A stretch of DNA of 64,000 nucleotides from Cutaneotrichosporon cavernicola (lineage: Eukaryota; Basidiomycota; Tremellomycetes; Trichosporonales; Trichosporonaceae): positions 310,001 through 374,000 of the forward strand of contig NC_083393.1 in assembly GCF_030864355.1 (NCBI RefSeq). Direction: 5' to 3'. Position 1 is the first letter of the stretch. Each line of letters opens with the position of its first letter. The position numbers were made by a program, and so were the translations under genes. The notes under the pieces were generated by a model. The model was not told the DNA's origin. It was given only the letters and a program-made list of their open reading frames with translations, and ran no database searches. Below, piece by piece: positions 23,457-34,454 of this stretch.

Positions 23457-24670
23457 GAGGTCGCAGAGAGTGTCGAGCTTCCACTCCTCCTTCTCAACGG
23501 CGATGTAGAACTGACGAATACCCTCGAGGGTAAGCTCGTCACGCTTGACGAGGATACGGATGGGGTCACGCATGAACTTCTTGGTGACCTCGAGGACGTC
23601 GGTGGGCATGGTAGCCGAGAGGAGGACAACCTGGGTCTCGGCGGGGAGGAGCTGGAAGATGTCGTAGATGGCGTCCTTGAAGCCAGTCGAGAGCATCTCG
23701 TCGGCCTCGTCAAGGCAGAACATCTTAACAGCGTCCGTCTTGAGGGCACCACGGTTGATCATGTCGAAGACACGGCCGGGAGTGCCGACAACGACGTGAG
23801 GGCCGTCGTTGAGCTTGGCAATGTCCTCACGGATGGCAGTGCCACCAACACAGGCGTGGCAGTCGATGTTGAGGTAGTCACCAAGGGCAATGACGACCTT
23901 CTGGATCTGCTGCGCAAGCTCACGGGTGGGAGCAAGGATGAGGGCCTGGGTGCGCTTGACGGTGGTGTCAATCTAAAGCGTTAGCTATTGTCTTGAGGTT
24001 GCATATTGTTTGGCGTGTGTTTCGGCCGTTTGTCACCTGGGGAGCGGCCAAACTTTCACAGCCGCATCGCACAAAACTCACGCGCTGAAGAATGGAGATG
24101 GAGAAGGTGGCAGTCTTGCCGGTACCCGACTGGGCCTGGGCGATAACGTCACGGCCAGTAATGATGGGCATGATAGCGCGCTGCTGAATAGCAGACGGGC
24201 GCTCGAAACCGTAGGCGTAGACACCACGGAGGAGCTCGGGCTTGAGGTCCATGTTGTCGAAGCTAGGACGTGTGAGCACGGGTGCTGGCTCGTGCGAGAT
24301 GCAGGATAACTTACTTGTCGACGACCTGGTCCCAGTTGGACTCGATAAGGTCGGCCGAAAGCTCGAGGCCGTTCTCGTTGTTGCTGATGGGTCAGCATCT
24401 CATTGTTCCAGGCAACGCGGTGGCGAATTTTCTCCCTCTCCCCAATCGGCAGCCCACCGAGCCCAGCCCTATGCAACACGAGCGCATCTCCATCTGAGAT
24501 GTGAGACGTCCGAACGTTGCCGCTATCGTTCAGAGCACCCTCGGTGCCCGTAAACATTTGTGGACGGCTGGACGGTGGATGGAAGGGCTGGGGTGTCGTT
24601 GGGACAAAGTCAAAAGTCTTTCTTGTTGGTCGCTATCAAACCTTCTAGGGCCTCATACTCACTCTGCCAT
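23034..24670 (-). CDS. TIF1: Translation initiation factor eIF4A, DEAD-box RNA helicase
   Basis: ATP-dependent RNA helicase of the cap-binding complex eIF4F, which unwinds 5' leaders for ribosome scanning. Exons leftward: 24670-24663 (8 nt), 24383-24315, 24262-24082 and 23972-23034 (398 aa; family about 395-406). Introns are 279, 52 and 109 nt. Motifs: FERPSAIQQ (Q motif), AQSGTGKT (about 69-76), DEAD in [12 protein letters not shown] in LLSATMP, and IHRIGRGGR near the end. The N-terminus becomes [12 protein letters not shown] after joining the 8-nt first exon. The longer first intron is unusual for this window and may hold regulatory sequence, as is common in highly expressed translation genes. 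Several open frames antisense to it, up to 319 codons, are shadows of its codon bias. Confidence 0.97.
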
Positions 24671-25343
24671 GATTGCTGTTTTGTTTCTTTTGGGGAGCGC
24701 TTCGTCTAGTGTGACAAAGCGGTCGGGGTGCGCGTAGGAGAGCGGTTTTGAAGTACTTTTGAGATGATAGGTTACCCGGAGGTTGTTGAGGAAGAAGGAA
24801 GAGTTGTAGACGAAGAGACGAAATGTGCAGGCTGGGGAGGGAGGGAGGGAGGGAGGGAGGGAGGGGGGTATGCCCGTGGCTGTGAGAGAACCCGCCGCCT
24901 TAGAGCCCTTGTACCTAGTCTCCTTCACCTACCAGACTATAGGCTATAGGCTATAGGCTGTGAAGGGGGGGGGGCTCTGTGTGGTGAAGGGGTTCGTGTA
25001 TGTACGTGTGAGTGGCTACTTCCGCGTGGGTTAATTTCCTACTTTGAATTTCTCTGCTCTTACGCCTTACTTGCTCTACAGTGATGAAATTTCATTCCAC
25101 CCCACACACACCTCCGTTTACCTCCCTTTCAGGTCCCCACTTTGAACAGACGAAAAAAAAAATGCCAGCTGCCAATAGTAGTAAATATTGCAAATGCTCA
25201 ACATTCTTTATTCTAATAATCGTGCCTTGAACCACGTGCATTTACCCTGAACAAGCCGGTGGAGGTATTCCAGGATATGTCATACTACTAAACAACCAAC
25301 TTGAATCCCAAGCTCGCACCAACTAGAATTCAAACTCTTCTTC
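24671..25343. other. Intergenic, divergent promoter region with simple repeats
   Basis: Region between the eIF4A start (minus) and the Rrn11-like start (plus). It holds a GGGA array at 24834-24868 (CT-rich leader on the eIF4A strand), a (CTATAGG)3 array at 24936-24960, a G8 run near 24967 and an AT-rich stretch with A9 at about 25152-25215. No gene seen. Confidence 0.55.
24834..24868. repeat. GGGA tandem repeat
   Basis: About seven GGGA units on the plus strand ending in G6. On the eIF4A-coding (minus) strand this is a TCCC-rich pyrimidine tract about 165-200 bp upstream of the start codon, where fungal promoters and leaders are often CT-rich. The G-strand could in principle form a G-quadruplex. 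Confidence 0.85.
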
Positions 25344-27014
25344 ATGCCACCAAAGATTAGGTATCGACATACAGCTTATCGACCAAAAGCCGGTGACCCA
25401 AACAGGCCAAGGACTGTCCGGGGTGCTTACATCTACAACCTCGTCGACTGCCTTCAAACCTGCCTCCTCCGTCGGGACCTCGACCGTGCGCGCCGGGCAT
25501 GGGCCATTTTAGTGTGTTTCTTCCGTTCTCACGCTCCCAGGCCGTGCACGCGCTTACAGTGTGGGCTCGACTCTCTGTCTCATGAACTGTTTCTGACTCC
25601 AGGTGCGATGTCCAGATGTCCATTGGCATGATTTGTGGCTCTGGGGCCTCTATCTCCTTACCGACGGTGCCGACAGCTCATTTTCACGCTTCTCACAGAA
25701 CGAGCCAGGTAAAGAGGGCGAGCGCTATCTCCAGTCTCTTCAGGTGGCTGCCAAGGATGCTGACGTGCGTTGATACCGTTTCTTACTCATACGAATGAGG
25801 CTTACCTGCAGAAGCCGGTCATTCTCTGTGAGCTTGTGCAGCACCTGATCCGCGTAGGACGATACCGTGCTGCTTTGGAAGAACTGGAGATGTTCGCATT
25901 GACATCAAGGTTGAAAGCTGACCACAGGTACATCTCCTCCTTTCCGTACCTCAACTCGGCACAGCTGCTCACGTACGCTGGGCTGCTGCACTTCTATCTC
26001 GCTCAACCTGAGTCAGCCCGCGGAGGATCTGCGACAGACAACGCTGGCGGGACAAAGAAAGCGCACAGAGACGTAGGGGAAGATGAGAGCGAGGGGAACT
26101 CGATGCGCTCGAGGTCAATGTCGGTTGATTCTGGTCAGTGCTGAGCTTCGGTGGACCTCGCGCCCCTTCCGTGCATCCGGTTGAGTCTGCACGTCCCGCT
26201 CATTTCCTCGGATTCAAATCTGTGCGAGGCAACCGAGCTGGAGTGCGATCGGCGCCCTTGGACCCACGTTGACGCCATGCCAGTTGCACTGTTGCTGACA
26301 TTACAGTGGACCATTCGGCCCCCAACCCGGAGATGATGCGCCAGGCGCGAAAATGGTTCGGCAAGGCACTCAAGGTCGATCCTCAACTGGCCGTAGCCAA
26401 GGAGTTTGCCGGTCTGGTGCGTTGCCCGCCGATTAGTGGGGGTCTCCATCGCGATGACCCTCCATCGGCTATGGTGTCGCAAAGTTCTCTGGACCCCACC
26501 AAGTGCGTATCCTCCTGTTCCCCCTTTCCCAAACCCCAAATGATGATAAACATAACTCAGCTCACTCCGAGCGCAAAGCGCATAAGAGGCTACCATACTA
26601 TTCTCCTGAACCCATTCCGCTGCTCCATCGTGAAAGAATGCCAGCTGACATCACAGTTCGATCGCACGCAGCTGACATTAGATCGATGGTCCAAATAAGG
26701 ACGCGTCAGACGACGAGATGGACCAGGACAGCTTCGACCGCGGAGAGACCAGGGAACGCCAGCCATCCATCATCAGCGTCGACAGTGAGGGCGTCCCTGC
26801 AGCGTCGACAGCCAGAGTTGGTGACGACCAGGATGACGACGAGTCTGCCAAGTGGGACGACGTTGATGACAAGAGTGATGACAAGAGTGACGACAACGGC
26901 GAATATATGAGTGACGAGAAGAGTGACGACAAGTGGGACGACAAGGAGGGGGACCCTGATGCCGACCTCTGGAAGTACCAGCGTCGCCGTGGGGACTCGA
27001 TATCGTCACTTTGA
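25344..27014 (+). CDS. RRN11: Rrn11-like RNA polymerase I core-factor subunit (TAF1A-like TPR protein)
   Basis: Probable Rrn11/TAF1A-family subunit of the Pol I initiation factor, with TPR-like helices. Seen: exon 1 25344-25511 with CLLRRDLDRARRAWAIL; exon 2 25603-25764 with DLWLWGLYLL; exon 3 25812-26133 with ILCELVQHLIRVGRYRAALEELE and TYAGLLHFYLAQ; exon 4 from 26307 with ARKWFGKALKVDPQLAVAKEF. A later piece in another frame ends at 26655 (LPYYSPEPIPLLHRER). It is followed by a candidate 26-nt phase-0 intron (26656-26681) and a last exon 26682-27014 with an acidic Asp/Ser/Lys tail. The junction between 26417 and about 26590 is unresolved: 26503-26588 keeps frame, but its acceptor is poor. 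The family call rests on the order of helical motifs, so it is moderate. Confidence 0.6.
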
Positions 27015-27780
27015 TTCTGAGATCCGGTACATTAGGCATTACTTTGTATTGCAGCGAGTCATCAGTGGTTGTAGCACGTCATGTCATGTGTATCATATCA
27101 TCGTAACGCAGATACAGTTGTGAAGCAGGTATAGGAGAGAGACACACCAGCCATGGAACGCTGTGGCTGGCGATTCTCTGACCACTGGCAGCCTGAGCCA
27201 TGAGCCATGAGCGATCGAGCCGACAAGTTCAGAGCATCATTCTAACATCCTTCTAGCATCATTCTAGCATCATTCTAGCATTCTCGGTTCCTACATTGGT
27301 CCTCGTAGTTGACGGTATAGGGATGAGCGTCCGAGGAGGACCATCGTGCCTGAAATTCAAGCGGAATCAGATTTAAATCGCAAATATTTTGCCTAACGCC
27401 GATGGACTGATGGTCCGTCCCTGAGCTCCGACTGTTGGCGGTCCAGAGTTGGGTGTCGACGCTCAGCTGGCGAGTCTGCAACCCTCAAGCATCCACGGAC
27501 CAGTGCGTAGCCCGCCCCACCGTCGCCGTCGTCGCCGCCATCGCTGCCACCACGCCGCTCCGCTGCCCGTGTGCACCGTCTGCGCGCCCTCCTCGCGAAG
27601 CCTGTGTAGAGGCGGAAACTCTGGCGGCTCAGAAGCTCGCTGTGTCTCTGAGTGTCTGGAGACCAACTTTGCATAGGTCGAGAGAGCACTGGACTGCACC
27701 TGGTGCGCTCGCGAGGGCAGACGCATTGGCGATGGAGACGGCGACGGCTGGACGATAAGAGGAGCGCTGACAGACAGAAA
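27015..27780. other. Intergenic upstream of RPL35
   Basis: Holds the 3' flank of the Rrn11-like gene, a tandem repeat near 27.25 kb and the RPL35 promoter and leader. A CGCTGACAG just before the RPL35 ATG could be a 5'-UTR intron acceptor, but no donor can be assigned. Open frames on both strands here have no family features. Confidence 0.45.
27234..27285. repeat. 12-nt tandem repeat (CATCATTCTAGC)
   Basis: Four head-to-tail copies of CATCATTCTAGC with minor variants (CATCATTCTAAC, CATCCTTCTAGC), just 3' of the Rrn11-like gene. Directly before it is a doubled GAGCCAT. This is a small minisatellite with no visible function. Confidence 0.8.
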
Positions 27781-28350
27781 ATGTCGACCTCCCAGAAAGT
27801 CCGGGCTTCGGAGCTTGCCTCCAAGAACAAGGCCGACCTCCTTGTGCAGCTCACCGAGCTCCGCACTGAGCTCGCTGCTCTCCGCGTCCAGAAGGTCGTT
27901 GGTGGCTCGTCGTCCAAGCTCACCAAGATGTGCGTGTTTGTTTTTGGCGGTGTGCTCTGTGGGGTTGGCGAGATGAAAGAGACAGGGGAGCGGGGCAGGA
28001 AGGGAGGCCAGAGCACACATGGCGGTGAATGACTCGCGCTGACAGCAGCAACACCGTCCGCAAGTCGATTGCTCGCGTCCTCACGGTCGTGAACCAGAAG
28101 CAGCGCCAGAACCTCCGCGAGTTCTACAAGAAGTCGAAGTACATGCCCCTCGACCTCCGCTACAAGAAGACTCGCGCCATCCGCCGCCGCCTCACCGCCA
28201 AGGAGGCCGGTGCCATCACCACCAAGGCCCACAAGAAGGCCATCCACTTCCCCCAGCGGAGTGAGTGGACCGCGAGAATCTGCTCCCGCAGATCTCCCAG
28301 CGCGACAAGAGAACACAGCTGACAACGCAGAGTTCGCCCTCAAGGCATGA
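27781..28350 (+). CDS. RPL35: 60S ribosomal protein L35 (uL29)
   Basis: Large-subunit protein near the polypeptide exit tunnel. Exons are 27781-27929, 28049-28260 and 28331-28350 (126 aa; family about 120-123). It has the conserved [41 protein letters not shown] and the C-terminal FPQRKFALKA, the last residues coming from a 20-nt final exon. The first intron (119 nt) ends in tandem acceptors CAGCAG. The second AG gives KINTVRKS, matching the family length; the first would insert one Ser. The second intron is 70 nt. The short last exon carrying the stop was assigned because AKA/LKA endings are universal in this protein. Confidence 0.95.
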
Positions 28351-29212
28351 GCGGTTAGACCTTTGGGCCTGAGGATGGATGCATGAGTGTACTACCATCG
28401 ACATCGGATGCCATGGATGCCACGAGCCCATCGAGCGAATTTGGCGAGAGCTGGAGGTGGTCCTCGAAGAGGGGGGAGAGCCAGAGAGGAGGCCTGAGAG
28501 GGCGAATGTGCGCGGAGAGGAAGAGATAGGGCGAGTGTGCTGACTTGTTCGGGTACGCGAGCCATGAGCGATGGAAGCGAGTCGAGAGCTGTGCAGAGCT
28601 GTGGAGCGCAGACGACCTGAAAAGACGAGGGGTGGACATGGGCGCAGTATTGGACGTTGTGTCGGGGCGGGCATGCTTTCCGCTCGACTACTCTTGGACT
28701 TGGCACGATTACCTGGCTTTGAGGACTTCAGCAGGCTGTGTTCAGTGCATCGGGACCATGGAGCGTTAGAAGATGCAGTGCGCTTCTGAGCCTTTACATA
28801 CAAGCAGCTCAGCAGACCGAGCCTCTCCTCCGCCTTGGCCGTTCCTATTATTCGGTCAGTTCAGAAGCCTCCCTCTGCTTGCGGCCAAGTCTAATGCCTG
28901 ATACGTTTACGCTGAGATTATGCACTCCGCACTGTTGCAAGGCTACCATGGGTATTGTGGGAGGGCTTGTGGATCTGCCATAGAAAAGTTTGCCCACGTG
29001 GAGGATAAACACGTTTGTTTGATTCATTTGGTTCCGGCACCCCCCAGAGTGGGATGGGACGCTGACGCTTGTGTCATTGTAGGATCTGGGAGCAAGCTGG
29101 CGAGCTGGCTAGTTGAAGCTCGCTGGAGTGATTAAGAGGGTCAACCCTCCAAGGCTCCACTAAGTTGTTGCGTCCACCTTCCTCTCCATCTCTCTATACA
29201 CCTTCATCGACC
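28351..29212. other. Intergenic between RPL35 and RAD23
   Basis: 862 bp holding the RPL35 3' region and the RAD23 promoter. The long minus-strand frame 28216-28803 runs antisense into RPL35 and is Ser/Arg-rich shadow. I see no gene or repeat in it. Confidence 0.5.
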
Positions 29213-30734
29213 ATGAAGATCACTTTCAAGACTGTGCAGAACAAGGCAAGTGCATCTGCTTCACTTCAACCCACGCCCTGTGTCGCTAACCCTCAGCTGT
29301 TCACCATCGACGCCGACGAGTCCGAGACCGTACGAAGCCTTAGTGGCCAACGCTAACCCTAGGTCGGTGGGCTCAAGCTCAAGATCCAGGAGGGCCAGTC
29401 CTTCCCCGCTGCCAACCAGAAGCTCATCTACTCTGGTGAGCTCTTGCTACCCTGCGCCGCTGAACCCAGGCAAGATCCTCAAGGATGAGTCGACCGTTGG
29501 CGAACTCAAGATCAAGGAGAAGGACTTCCTCGTCGTGATGGTGTCCAAGGTGCTCATCCCTTTACGCTCACCCTAACGACAGCCCAAGACTCCAGTTCCG
29601 ACGTCCTCCCCCGCGCCTGTCGCTGCTCCAGCTGCTGCGGCTCCCGCTGCTGTTGCTCTCGCAGAGGCCTCCCCCGCGCCTGTGGCACCTGCTGCAGAGA
29701 CCGCTCCCGCTGCCGCTCAGCCGGCAACCGAATCTATCCCTGTGGTTGAGCCCACTGCTGCGGCAGAGCCCACCGCCTCGTCTGGTGACGTGAGCATGGG
29801 TTCCTCCTTCCGTAAGTCCTCACGTGCGCCACTGAACACCACTGACGCTGAGTCACTGGCGAGCACCTCCAGACCGCGACGGACAGTATCGTCGAGATGG
29901 GTTTCCCCCGCGACCAGGTCGTCCGCGCCCTTCGTGCCAGCTTCAACAACCCCGACCGCGCTGTTGAGTACCTGATGAGCGTGAGTGACCAATGTCTACT
30001 TGGTGCTGACAACCAGGGCAACATTCCCGAGACTGAGCCGGCAGCCCCGCGTGCCCCAGCCCAGCAGGCAGCCCCCACTGCTCCTTCCCCACCGGCACCT
30101 GCTGCCTCTCCCGTTGCGCCCTCTGCTGCGCGTGCGGCTGCGTCTGCGGCCGAACCCTCCGCCGGCGGCAGCTCTGCGGACAATCTCTTCGCCGTGAGTA
30201 GCTTGCACCTTCTTGTGTCAAGCTAACCGCAGGCTGCTGAGGCTGCCATGCACCGTGGCCGCGGTACTGGAGCTGGAGCCGGTGCTGGCGCGGGAGGCCT
30301 GGACGACGCCACGATGAACGCTATCGCCAACTCCCCCCAGCTCCAGCGCATCCGCCAGGCTGTGCAGGAGAACCCAGGGCTTATCCAGCCTTTACTCCAG
30401 CAGATCGCCCAGCAAAATTCCGCGCTCGCGCAGATCATCAACGAGAACCCCCAGGCTCTCTACGACCTTCTCGGCATTGGTGCTGATGATGATGACGTTG
30501 AATACCAGGGGCCGCAGGTGATGCAGGTAAACCTCACCCAGGAGGAGGCTGCCGCCGTTGAGAGGGTGAGTTCTGTCGGCCTGATAGCGATATGCATGTG
30601 CTGACATCCAGCTTGAGCAGCTCGGTTTTGACCGCCAGATGGTGCTCCAGGCGTTCCTCCTGTGCGACAAGAACGAGGAGCTTGCAGCCAACTTCCTGTT
30701 CGAGAACGCAGAGGAGGACGAGCAGATGCATTGA
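29213..30734 (+). CDS. RAD23: Rad23, UBL-UBA nucleotide excision repair / proteasome shuttle factor
   Basis: Stabilises the XPC/Rad4 lesion sensor and ferries ubiquitylated proteins to the proteasome. Nine exons: 29213-29245, 29297-29329, 29363-29435, 29470-29549, 29583-29811, 29853-29980, 30017-30193, 30233-30565 and 30612-30734 (402 aa; yeast 398). Introns are 33-51 nt. Domains: ubiquitin-like residues 1-75 ([11 protein letters not shown]..., [13 protein letters not shown]), Ala/Pro-rich linker, UBA1 about 150-195 ([29 protein letters not shown]), XPC-binding region about 270-320 ([25 protein letters not shown]) and UBA2 at the C-terminus ([31 protein letters not shown]). The first intron begins GCAAGT, a GC-AG intron. 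The exon 6 acceptor is CTGAG at 29852, chosen because it restores [17 protein letters not shown]. Confidence 0.95.
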
Positions 30735-31136
30735 GAAGAGGTTGTGAGCTGGCTGAGTGGTCCCCAATGTAATGTATTATGTTTCGGGAGGCAGTGGATG
30801 TAAGGGGAGTAGAGAAACGTGAGCTTTTTGACCCTTGGTTGCCTACGGTTGACGTCTACTATAGAAGATGAAGATGAATCCCTCTGCTATGACTGTTGTT
30901 TGCACATGGCATATTACATTGTGATGGGATGGGGGTTGATGCCAACCTCCACTTTGTTGAGATTGCTCCCGCATACGCGACGCGTCCAGTCACCCCTGGA
31001 TGTCCATGTTGACTTCTCTTGGCCACTCACCCCTTTCGCTCCATTTCATTCATCCCTTCCCTCGACTCTCTCCCACATCACGTTATCTGTCTATCATGGT
31101 GAACTGCACAGACTGGAGTCCAACTGACATTAGCCC
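30735..31136. other. Intergenic between RAD23 and MSH2
   Basis: 402 bp with the RAD23 3' end and the C/T-rich MSH2 leader (about 30.97-31.09 kb). It includes an upstream ATG at 31096 directly followed by GTGAAC and, 35 nt later, CTGACATTAG. This could be a start codon plus a 35-nt intron joining to CCC ATG TAC, which would add Met-Pro to Msh2. Confidence 0.5.
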
Positions 31137-34075
31137 ATGTACGAAAAGGAGCTGGCTACGGCCAAGCCCCAGTTCGACGACATGGGTAAGTTCATGTCAA
31201 CCTGCCCCAAAGTCGCGGCTGACAACAGACAAGGACGCCGAGGACCGTTTCTGCCGCTTTGTGGAAAAACTGGGTCCGCGCTCTGATGGTCTGGTGCGGC
31301 TGTTCGACCGCGGCGAGTTCTTTTCCGCCCACGGTCCGGACGCGCTCCTCATCGCCGATCAGGTGTACAAGACGACCAACGTGCTGAAGTATCTCGGTTC
31401 GCGCAAGGCTGCGTCGAGCAACACTCGCGGCCTTCCGTCTGTGACTATCAGCATGACGCTCGCTAAGGCCTTCCTCCGCGACTGCCTGACGAGTAAGCAG
31501 ATGCGGGTCGAGATCTATGAGCCGGAGGAAGGGGCGCGAGCCAAGAACAACGCGCGCTGGCAACTCGCCAAGGTTGCGTCTCCGGGCAACATTAGCCAAC
31601 TCGAGGATTTGCTGTTTGCAAGTGAGGACTTGCTGTCAAACGCCGTCAGCATGGCGCTCCGTATCCAGATACGCGACGGGCAGCGGACCGTCGGTGCAGC
31701 GTTCGTCGACGTGCAGGAGAAGACGATTGGTGTCGCCGAATACGCGGAAGACGAGAACTTTGGGAACACGGAGAGTTTTCTCATCCAGCTCGGCATCAAG
31801 GAATGCGTCGTCCAAGCCGACGACAAGCGTGCCGACCACGAGCTCTCCAAGCTCCGTATGCTCATTGAGCGCTGCGGCGTCATCGTGACTGAGCGCAAGG
31901 CGTCTGAGTTTCAGGCAGGCAGCGTCCAACAGGACCTGGGCAGGTTGTTGGACGAGACACACCCAACCAGCCTCCGTGAGTTGTGATAAAGATCGCTGCT
32001 GATGGTAGCCGAGTATGACCTCAAGGTTGCCATGTCTGCACTCGCCGCTCTCATATCCTACCTCGGCCTCATGTCTGACTCGCCTATGCACGGCCAGTTT
32101 AGGTTACACCATCACGACCTCTCGCAGTACATGAAATTGGACGCTAGCGCGGTCAAGGCGCTCAACCTCATGCCCACGCCCGAACTCGGAGGTAACAAGA
32201 ACATGAGCCTGTACGGGCTGCTTAACCGCTGCAAGACGAGCCAGGGCCAGCGGCTCCTCGGACGATGGCTCAAGCAGCCCCTGGTCAATCTGCACTCGAT
32301 TCAGGAGAGGCAAAACATCGTTGAGATGTTCGTCAATGACGACATCACCCGGCGGGTGCTACAAGACGAGCACCTCCGTGTAATGCCCGACTTTCATCGC
32401 ATCTGCAAGAAGTTTCACCGTGGCGTCGCAACCCTTGAGGACATTGTGCGCGTGTACCAGGCTGTCGAGAAGCTTCCCCGCGTCATTGAAAGTCTTGAGA
32501 AGGTGCAGACGGAGAACCCCGTGTACGGAACCCTACTCAACACTGCGTACATCAACGAACTGAACGATCACCTCGAGAAGCTCGAGAAGTTCTCCGAGAT
32601 GGTCGAGAACACCATCGACCTCGACGACCTCGCCAACCACAACTACACGCTTCAGCCCTCACTCGACAGTGAACTGGAGAGAATCCGCGGCGACCTTGTC
32701 GATGTTCGCGACCAGCTCGACGCTGAGCATCGGCGTGTTGGTGCTGATCTTGGCGTCGACATCGACAAGAAGCTCCATCTCGAGAACCACCATGTGTACA
32801 AATACTCTTTCCGCATCACGAAGGCCGAGGCAAGCCTGCTGCGAGGCAAGAAACAGTTCATCGAGCTGTCGACGCAGAAGTCGGGAACCATCTTCACCAC
32901 AGCGACTCTTCGCGAGGCCAGTGATGACTTTGCGCGCTTGCAGGAGGAGTACGAGGCGAAGCAGCGGCATCTTGTCAAGGAAGTTGTAGGCATTGCCTCG
33001 TCGTACACACCTGTACTCGAGCTTCTTGACAACATAATCGCCGCAATTGACGTCACGGTGAGCCTCGCACACGTGTCGTCGCACGCGCCAGTACCGTACG
33101 TCAAGCCAGTGATGAAGGAGCGCGGAGGAGGGGACGTCGTTGTACGCGGGGCGCGCCATCCGTGCCTCGAGGTGCAGGACGACATCCAGTTCATTTCAAA
33201 CGACCACGAGATGCGCAAAGGCTCGAGCGAGTTCCAAATCCTCACAGGGCCCAACATGGGCGGCAAGTCCACCTACATCCGCGAGATCGGCGTGATTGCG
33301 CTCATGGCGCAGCTGGGCTGCTTTGTACCGGCCGACAGTGCCGAGTTGCCCATCTTCGACTGCATTTTGGCGCGTGTTGGCGCTGGCGACAGTCAACTCA
33401 AGGGCGTCTCGACGTTCATGGCCGAGATGCTGGAGACGGCGACGATCCTGCGATCGGCGACGCGAGATTCGCTCATCATCATCGACGAGCTGGGCCGCGG
33501 TACATCGACGTACGACGGGTTCGGCCTGGCGTGGGCAATCTCAGAGCACATCGCGAGCCAGATCCGCTGTTTCTGCCTCTTCGCAACGCACTTTCACGAA
33601 CTCACCACGCTCGCGGACCACATTAGATGGGTCAAGAACCTTCAGGTCCGCGCCGAGGTGCAGCCTGCTGCTGCCGGGTCGAAGCAAGATCGCCAAATTA
33701 CGCTCCTGTACCAGGTGATCGATGGGCACAGTGACCAGAGTTTCGGTATCCACGTCGCTGAGCTCGCGCGCTTCCCAGAGCCGGTTGTACGGGTGAGGAT
33801 CTCTTTACGAATCCGCTGATGTGCAGTTGGCAAAGCGCAAGGCCGAGGAACTCGAGGACTTTGGCGAGGGTGACGCCTCACCTGCTGCTAAACTGCCCAA
33901 GGAGGAAGTAGACGCAGGCACTGAGATCGTGCACTCATTCCTGGACGAGTGGCGGCGGCGCGCAGAGGGCGGGGATGGGGAGGTTCAGCTGGCCGCTCTC
34001 CGCGCGGCCGTCGACGAGTACAAGGACAAGTTTGAAGGCAACGCGTGGATCACGAACGTCCTCGGATCGTTGTGA
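31137..34075 (+). CDS. MSH2: DNA mismatch repair protein Msh2
   Basis: MutS homolog that pairs with Msh6 or Msh3 to recognise mismatches and small loops in the nucleus. Exons are 31137-31185, 31229-31975, 32009-33792 and 33827-34075 (942 aa; human 934, yeast 964). Introns are 43, 33 and 34 nt. Domains follow MutS order: mismatch-binding-like domain I ([19 protein letters not shown]), connector, core/lever ([14 protein letters not shown] region 500-600), and the ATPase with Walker [11 protein letters not shown] (about 678-687), the block [20 protein letters not shown], Walker [16 protein letters not shown] and ATHFHEL. The C-terminal helices ([12 protein letters not shown] to ITNVLGSL) come from the last exon. 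The start could instead be ATG 31096 spliced to 31134. Nothing unusual in the catalytic residues. Confidence 0.97.
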
Positions 34076-34205
34076 GCAGAAGGGCAAGGCAATGGGATGC
34101 AATCGGGGGCGCAGTCGGGGCGCAATCGCGACAGCAGCAGTACACGGTAGACCATGAGAAGAAGCAACATGTATCAAGTACGACGGTCACGGACGTGCAA
34201 CCTAT

Positions 34206-34454
34206 TCAGCGCTCATCCATGATACCTACAAAACACTCGCTCTCCACAAGGTTTCCGTCAACAATCACGCCGCCCACGTCAAAAGGCGTCTGCTTCCTCC
34301 CTAACTCCCTCCATCTTGCCTCTGCCAACCCACTGAGATGGCGGGTGCATTCCGCGACCCAGGTCCAGTGGGTCAACAACTGCTCAAACGCCTCATGAAC
34401 TTGGAATTTACCAGGAGACGCCACAGACCATTGGGCTGGCGCCAAGCGTGACAT
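34206..34454 (-). CDS. Possible small unknown protein (or last exon of an unseen gene)
   Basis: An 82-codon open frame from ATG 34454 to TGA 34206, tail to tail with MSH2. Its translation looks more like real protein than the other intergenic frames: FEQLLTHWTWVAECTRHL, a helix-like LAEARWRELGRK, then PFDVGGVIVDGNLVES and a final MDER. The frame stays open upstream to about 34526 but without an ATG. It may be a short gene or the last exon of a longer one; I found no clear donor/acceptor pair. I do not recognise the family. Confidence 0.3.
   Translation of the reverse strand: MSRLAPAQWSVASPGKFQVHEAFEQLLTHWTWVAECTRHLSGLAEARWRELGRKQTPFDVGGVIVDGNLVESECFVGIMDER

Noticed and set aside
23025..23984. 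319-codon open frame on the plus strand
   Set aside because: Antisense shadow of eIF4A exon 4; the minus strand has all helicase motifs.
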